Below are positions 59,916 through 64,000 of a stretch of DNA of 64,000 nucleotides, piece after piece. This stretch comes from Carboxylicivirga sp. Lineage in GTDB: Bacteria; Bacteroidota; Bacteroidia; Bacteroidales; Marinilabiliaceae. Location: contig JAOARW010000053.1 in assembly GCA_025210475.1 (NCBI GenBank), positions 277,113 to 341,112 on the forward strand. Reading direction: 5' to 3'. Within the stretch, counting starts at the first letter, position 1; each line of letters opens with the position of its first letter. A model generated the notes under the pieces. The model was not told where the DNA came from and made no database searches. It saw only the letters and a list, made by a program, of their open reading frames with translations. Position numbers and translations under genes: made by a program.

Positions 59916-59950
59916 AGCCATTAGCCAGCAGCTATTAGCTATCAGCTTAA
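59916..59950 (+). repeat. AGCT-type heptads ahead of hisD
   Basis: Five clear 7-nt units (AGCCATT, AGCCAGC, AGCTATT, AGCTATC, AGCTTAA) end 10 nt before the hisD ATG. Confidence 0.7.
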
Positions 59951-59960
59951 TAAAAAAACG

Positions 59961-61247
59961 ATGCAAAAAGTTCTTTATCCCCCTAAGAATAGATGGAATC
60001 AATTATTGGCACGACCCGATAATGGTTTGGAAGATGTGTACGACACGGCTCGTGGAATATTGGATGATATTCAACGAAATGGCGATTCAGCTCTCATTAA
60101 ATATACCCGCATGTTTGATGGCGTTGACTTGCAGGAGCTTGAAGTAAGTCAGGCTGAGATTGATGATGCCTGCCTGCAAGTGAGTTGTGATTTGAAGAAC
60201 GCGATTTTGGTAGCTCGGCAAAACATAGAGAAGTTTCACCTGGCTCAAAAGTTGTCGCCTCAAATGATTGAAACCATGCCGGGGGTGCAGTGTTGGCAAA
60301 AGAGTGTGCCCATCGAACGTGTTGGTTTATATGTACCAGGCGGAACTGCACCTTTGTTTTCAACGGTTCTGATGTTGGGCATTCCGGCTAAGATTGCAGG
60401 TTGTAAAGAAATTGTGCTGTGCACACCGGCAGATAAGGAAGGTAAGGTGAATCCGGCCATCTTGTATGCAGCTTCATTAATTGGGATTAATCGTGTTTTT
60501 AAGCTGGGCGGTATACAGGCTGTAGGTGGCATGGCTTATGGAACGAAATTGGTGCCGAAGGTATCAAAGATTTTCGGACCGGGTAACCGTTTTGTGACGG
60601 CGGCAAAGCAGTTGGTTAGCCTTAAAGATGTGGCCATTGATATGCCGGCAGGGCCTTCGGAGGTAATGGTATTGGCGGATGAAAGTGCCGAACCGTCTTT
60701 TATCGCTGCAGATCTCTTGTCGCAGGCCGAACATGGTGCCGACAGCCAGGTGATATTTGTTACCGATAGTGAAAATTTACTGGTACAGGTAGAGCAGGAA
60801 GTGGAGCAACAGCTAAGCGAATTGCCACGTCAGGAAATTGCTCGAAAGGCCTTGGCCAATAGTCGACTGATTGTGCTAAAGAATGCCGATGAAATGCTGG
60901 AAATAAGTAATGCCTATGCACCCGAACACTTGATAATTTCGATGCGTGATGATGAGTACATTGCTGGTCGGGTGATTAATGCCGGATCAGTATTTCTGGG
61001 AAATTATTCGCCCGAGAGTGCCGGCGACTACGCCTCGGGAACCAACCACACCTTGCCAACGCACGGTTATGCCAATGCCTTTAGCGGTGTTAATCTGGAT
61101 AGTTATATGAAAAAGATAACTTATCAGAAAATTAGTGCAGCTGGTCTGGCAAAGCTTGGGCCATCCATCGAAGTAATGGCTGAAGCCGAGCAACTGATGG
61201 CTCACAAAAATGCGGTGACGGTGCGCTTAAAGAAGATGAATAATTAG
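59961..61247 (+). CDS. hisD: Histidinol dehydrogenase
   Basis: HisD oxidises histidinol to histidine with two NAD+ and zinc. The 428-residue protein has the VGLYVPGGTAPLFSTVLMLGIPAKIAG stretch, FGPGNRFVTAAKQLV, the signature DMPAGPSEVMVLADESA, HGADSQVIFVT and ending motifs PESAGDYASGTNHTLPTHGYANAFSGV. It lies between two AGCT-type heptad arrays. Confidence 0.97.
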   Translation: MQKVLYPPKNRWNQLLARPDNGLEDVYDTARGILDDIQRNGDSALIKYTRMFDGVDLQELEVSQAEIDDACLQVSCDLKNAILVARQNIEKFHLAQKLSPQMIETMPGVQCWQKSVPIERVGLYVPGGTAPLFSTVLMLGIPAKIAGCKEIVLCTPADKEGKVNPAILYAASLIGINRVFKLGGIQAVGGMAYGTKLVPKVSKIFGPGNRFVTAAKQLVSLKDVAIDMPAGPSEVMVLADESAEPSFIAADLLSQAEHGADSQVIFVTDSENLLVQVEQEVEQQLSELPRQEIARKALANSRLIVLKNADEMLEISNAYAPEHLIISMRDDEYIAGRVINAGSVFLGNYSPESAGDYASGTNHTLPTHGYANAFSGVNLDSYMKKITYQKISAAGLAKLGPSIEVMAEAEQLMAHKNAVTVRLKKMNN

Positions 61248-61290
61248 ACACAAGACATTAGTATCAAGACATAAGACTATCTTGATACTA
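61246..61290 (+). repeat. AGACATA-type heptads with inverted repeat
   Basis: Heptads AGACACA, AGACATT, AGTATCA, AGACATA, AGACTAT (61246-61280) start at the hisD stop codon. Inside, TAGTATCAAGA (61259-61269) and TCTTGATACTA (61280-61290) are perfectly inverted over 11 bp with a 10-nt loop. Confidence 0.7.
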
Positions 61291-61312
61291 TATAAACATG
61301 AAACAAGCTGCA

Positions 61313-61347
61313 AGTAGCTAATAGCTATCAGCTGGCAGCTATAAGCT
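61313..61347 (+). repeat. AGCT-type heptads ahead of hisC
   Basis: Five perfect 7-nt units (AGTAGCT, AATAGCT, ATCAGCT, GGCAGCT, ATAAGCT) end 7 nt before the hisC ATG. Confidence 0.75.
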
Positions 61348-61354
61348 TATATAC

Positions 61355-62386
61355 ATGAAACCATTAAATCAACTTATACGACCTAATATTAAAGATCTCA
61401 AGCCTTATTCGTCGGCACGTGATGAGTATACCGGTGAGGCGGCAGTTTTTCTCGATGCCAACGAAAATCCGTTTAATCAGCCTTATAATCGATATCCCGA
61501 TCCTTATCAACGAAAGGTAAAAGAGAAAATTTCGGCTCTGAAAACCATAGATACATCCAATATCTTTTTGGGCAATGGGAGCGATGAACCCATCGATTTG
61601 TTGTTTCGAGCCTTTTGCGAGCCTGGTATCGATAATGTGGTATCCATCGACCCAACTTATGGTATGTACCAGGTGGCAGCCGATATAAATAACATTGAAG
61701 TTCGTAAGGTACTCTTAACCGATGATTTTGAGCTGGATGTGGATGGCCTGCTGGCTGCTTGTGATGCGCAAACGAAGCTCCTGTTTATCTGCTCGCCTAA
61801 CAATCCTACGGGTAACTGTTTTAGGCTGGAAGATATTGAGTCTGTTCTAAAATCCTTCCAAGGCATAGTGGTGTTGGATGAAGCCTACATTGATTTTGCA
61901 CCCGAAAAGAGTTTGCTTTCGAAACTTAATGAGTTTCCGAATCTTGTTGTATTACAAACCTTCTCGAAGGCATGGGGTATGGCTGGCATCCGTTTGGGAA
62001 TGGCATTTGCTTCGGAGGCGATTGTAAAGGTGTTGAGTAATATTAAATATCCATACAATGTAAACATACTAACACAGGAAAAGGCATTGGAATTACTCGA
62101 AAAGGCAGATGATAAACAAAGCTGGGTGGAGCTGTTACTGAAGGAACGGGCGATGATGCAACAAGCTCTTGCTGATCTGTCTTTTGTGCAAAAAGTATAT
62201 CCATCCGATGCCAATTATTTGCTGGTGAAGGTTGATGAGGCCAAGGCGATTTATAAGTACCTTGTGGAAAAGAAAATTATTATCCGCGACCGTTCATCGG
62301 TTTCTTTGTGTGATGGATGTTTACGCATTACCATTGGCCAGCCATCGGAAAATAAGTTGCTGTTGGATGAACTAAGGAAGTATTAG
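61355..62386 (+). CDS. hisC: Histidinol-phosphate aminotransferase
   Basis: This PLP aminotransferase converts imidazole acetol phosphate to histidinol phosphate. The 343-residue protein has DANENPFNQPYNRYPDP, the SPNNPTGN motif, VLDEAYIDFAPE and the PLP lysine in QTFSKAWGMAGIRLG near residue 208. It is flanked by heptads before and by a palindromic element after. Confidence 0.95.
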   Translation: MKPLNQLIRPNIKDLKPYSSARDEYTGEAAVFLDANENPFNQPYNRYPDPYQRKVKEKISALKTIDTSNIFLGNGSDEPIDLLFRAFCEPGIDNVVSIDPTYGMYQVAADINNIEVRKVLLTDDFELDVDGLLAACDAQTKLLFICSPNNPTGNCFRLEDIESVLKSFQGIVVLDEAYIDFAPEKSLLSKLNEFPNLVVLQTFSKAWGMAGIRLGMAFASEAIVKVLSNIKYPYNVNILTQEKALELLEKADDKQSWVELLLKERAMMQQALADLSFVQKVYPSDANYLLVKVDEAKAIYKYLVEKKIIIRDRSSVSLCDGCLRITIGQPSENKLLLDELRKY

Positions 62387-62409
62387 AAAAGAGACATAAG
62401 GCTCAGATG

Positions 62410-62479
62410 CTGCCGCACGAGTCTTCTCGTGTTGTAAATAACTAAGTTGATAGTCCACACGAAGAAATTCGTGCGGCAG
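62410..62479. repeat. 70-nt palindromic (REP/MITE-like) element between hisC and hisB
   Basis: Outer arms CTGCCGCACGA (62410-62420) and TCGTGCGGCAG (62469-62479) are perfectly inverted. Inside, CTTCTCGTGT and ACACGAAGAA pair with one bulge. The centre is AT-rich. It is GC-richer than its surroundings and looks like a dispersed palindromic repeat. No T run, so it is not a typical terminator. Confidence 0.7.
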
Positions 62480-62507
62480 TGTTTGATACTGTTTTTAACA
62501 AAGCTGC

Positions 62508-62535
62508 TATAGCCATCAGCCGGCAGCTAGAAGCT
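62508..62535 (+). repeat. AGCT-type heptads ahead of hisB
   Basis: Units TATAGCC, ATCAGCC, GGCAGCT, AGAAGCT run in a 7-nt period, ending 7 nt before the hisB ATG. Confidence 0.65.
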
Positions 62536-62542
62536 AAAAAAA

Positions 62543-63670
62543 ATGAAAAAACTACTATTTATAGATCGTGACGGAACATTAATACTCGAACCACCAGTGG
62601 ATTATCAGGTGGATAGTTTGGAGAAGCTGGAGTTTTATCCGGGTGTATTTCAAAACCTGTCAAAGGTGGTTGATTTACTCGATTACGAATTGGTGATGGT
62701 CACCAACCAGGATGGCTTGGGAACCGAATCTTTTCCTGAAGATACTTTTTGGCCGGCTCAGAATAAAGTGTTGAAGGCACTGGAAAACGAAGGTATCAAC
62801 TTTTCAGATATTTTAATCGATCGTTCGTTTCCGGAGGATAATGCCCCAACGCGTAAGCCACGCACCGGCTTACTTACCAAATATCTGGAAGGCGATTACG
62901 ACCTGGCTAATTCTTTTGTTTTGGGCGATCGTATTACCGATGTTGAATTGGCGAAAAACCTGGGCTGTAAGGCTATTTTTTTAAAGGATGAAGAGGCAGC
63001 CAATACCCAACTCAATAACTCACAACTATCCAATGTTTGCACCTTGACTTCAACCAGCTGGAGTGAGATCGCCAGTTTTTTGTTTCAAACTGAACGCTCA
63101 GCCACTGTGGAGCGTAATACAGCCGAAACAAAGATTAAAGTCGACATTAACCTCGATGGCAAGGGTCTTTGTAACATTAAAACGGGGCTCAACTTCTTTG
63201 ATCATATGTTGGAACAGATTGGTCGTCACTCGGGTTGCGATTTAAGCATTCAGGTAGATGGTGATCTGCAGGTTGATGAGCATCATACCATCGAAGATAC
63301 GGCCATTGTGCTGGGTGAAGCCATTAAAAAAGCATTGGGTGATAAGCGTGGTATTGAGCGCTATGGTTTTTATCTGCCTATGGACGATTGTCTGGCGCAG
63401 GTAGCACTTGACTTTGGTGGACGATCATGGTTGGTTTGGGAGGCTGATTTTAAGCGCGAAATGATTGGCGATATGCCCACCGAGATGTTCTACCACTTCT
63501 TCAAGAGCTTTTCCGATGCGGCGGCTTGTAACCTAAACATCAAGGCCGAAGGCAGGAACGAACACCACAAAATTGAAGGCATCTTTAAAGCACTTGCCAA
63601 AGCCATTAAAGCAGCTATTCGTAAAGATCCGTATAACAACCGTTTGCCAAGCACGAAGGAGATGTTGTAG
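62543..63670 (+). CDS. hisB: Histidinol-phosphatase / imidazoleglycerol-phosphate dehydratase
   Basis: This bifunctional protein of 375 residues has an N-terminal HAD phosphatase domain (residues 1 to about 165: [37 protein letters not shown]) and a C-terminal IGP dehydratase domain (about 180-375). The latter has two Mn-binding HHxxE motifs, [17 protein letters not shown] and [17 protein letters not shown]. The fusion is shared with enterobacteria and Bacteroidota. It ends the second his gene group. Confidence 0.97.
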   Translation: MKKLLFIDRDGTLILEPPVDYQVDSLEKLEFYPGVFQNLSKVVDLLDYELVMVTNQDGLGTESFPEDTFWPAQNKVLKALENEGINFSDILIDRSFPEDNAPTRKPRTGLLTKYLEGDYDLANSFVLGDRITDVELAKNLGCKAIFLKDEEAANTQLNNSQLSNVCTLTSTSWSEIASFLFQTERSATVERNTAETKIKVDINLDGKGLCNIKTGLNFFDHMLEQIGRHSGCDLSIQVDGDLQVDEHHTIEDTAIVLGEAIKKALGDKRGIERYGFYLPMDDCLAQVALDFGGRSWLVWEADFKREMIGDMPTEMFYHFFKSFSDAAACNLNIKAEGRNEHHKIEGIFKALAKAIKAAIRKDPYNNRLPSTKEML

Positions 63671-63896
63671 AAATTTATCGAATAATTAAACTTGTAAGGT
63701 CTATTTAGATTCAGGATGTAAAATTAATTAGACTAATTAGTTGAAATGGTCAAAAATTCACTTTATCTTTTTTAAAATTATAAACCGAAACCTTTGCAAG
63801 GCAATAATACCATTAAGTCTCAGATTAATAGTTATTTAAGTTGGTTTTGTTTTGGATTTCCATTAACTTAAAGATGTGATTAAAAAGGAGTTACAT

Positions 63897-64000
63897 ATGA
63901 GTTTTGTATCGCATCATGTCGAACGTAGAACGCGAAAAAATACATTTTTACGCCAAATTAACCAGATCATCGACTGGCCTCACATTGAGAAGGAAATAAA
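63897..64000 (+). CDS. IS5-type transposase, N-terminal fragment at window edge
   Basis: An ATG preceded by AAGGAG (8 nt) opens a frame that runs off the window (34 codons seen). The translation, with RTRKNTFLRQINQIIDWPHI, matches the N-terminus of IS5-family transposases (NTFFRQINxLIDW). The gap 63671-63896 after hisB is AT-rich and should contain the IS left end, but the terminal inverted repeat cannot be fixed without the right end. Confidence 0.7.
   Translation, partial: MSFVSHHVERRTRKNTFLRQINQIIDWPHIEKEI

Noticed and set aside
62410..62479. The hisC-hisB palindrome as a terminator
   Set aside because: It has no T run after either arm and would separate hisB from hisC in a continuous operon.

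Overview
The window comes from a member of the Bacteroidota, most likely a marine or sediment Marinilabiliales/Bacteroidales-type anaerobe or microaerobe. The evidence is a SusC/SusD pair with an ECF sigma factor and FecR regulator, a type IX secretion (Por) C-terminal domain, DUF6089, DUF4492 and LP_HExxH proteins, almost no Shine-Dalgarno sequences, and Bacteroidota-type promoters (TTTG about 19-21 nt upstream of TAnnTTTG). Cytochrome bd, 2-oxoacid:ferredoxin oxidoreductase and bacteriohemerythrin point to low-oxygen life. No rRNA, tRNA or CRISPR array is seen.

Layout. 1-6.3 kb: gltD (cut by the left edge), a lipoprotein, a Dabb protein, uridine kinase, a 3'-5' exonuclease-like protein, an alpha/beta hydrolase and pdxJ. 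6.4-16.5 kb: an envelope cluster (CBS protein, small BamA/TamA-like barrel, nadK, DUF6089 protein, uppS, bamA, three OmpH/Skp chaperones, murI). 16.5-23.5 kb: gamma carbonic anhydrase, korAB, a TetR regulator, and a SulP transporter with a beta carbonic anhydrase. 23.7-37.1 kb: a long co-directional cluster, a Trp/His-rich leader peptide with attenuator, then trpEGDCFBA, purU, a TlpA-like thioredoxin, and hisH-hisA-hisF-hisIE with three S23/four-helix-bundle genes between the his genes. 37.1-48 kb (minus strand): an ECF sigma, FecR, SusC, SusD, LP_HExxH metallohydrolase, DUF4302 lipoprotein and T9SS protein locus. 48-58.6 kb: an HD protein, a DUF4870-like protein, a MATE exporter with a structured leader, a metallopeptidase lipoprotein, a lone ECF sigma factor, DUF4492-cydAB plus a 46-residue membrane ORF, pssA and bacteriohemerythrin. 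58.6-63.7 kb: two tandem His-rich leader peptides, each followed by a terminator, then hisG-hisD-hisC-hisB. The right edge holds the start of an IS5-type transposase.

The most unusual signal is in the spacers of the trp and his operons. They are filled with degenerate tandem repeats of exactly 7-nt period, in several families (TCGGACT, AGGCAGA, CTAG-type, AGCT-type, AGAGGTG, AGACATA, GCACTAA). Each of the three S23/four-helix-bundle genes is bracketed by inverted arrays of its own heptad family, so each would sit in the loop of a long RNA stem. This is the architecture of 23S rRNA intervening sequences, but placed between protein genes. One trp spacer has the same inverted arms without a gene, like a MITE. 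In one case the 3' arm is translated as an N-terminal extension of HisH.

The second notable theme is layered attenuation. A leader peptide carrying WWHH stands ahead of a trp cluster that runs without an obvious intrinsic terminator into his genes, and two consecutive His5 leaders stand ahead of the other half of the his pathway. All three attenuator terminators share one stem core.
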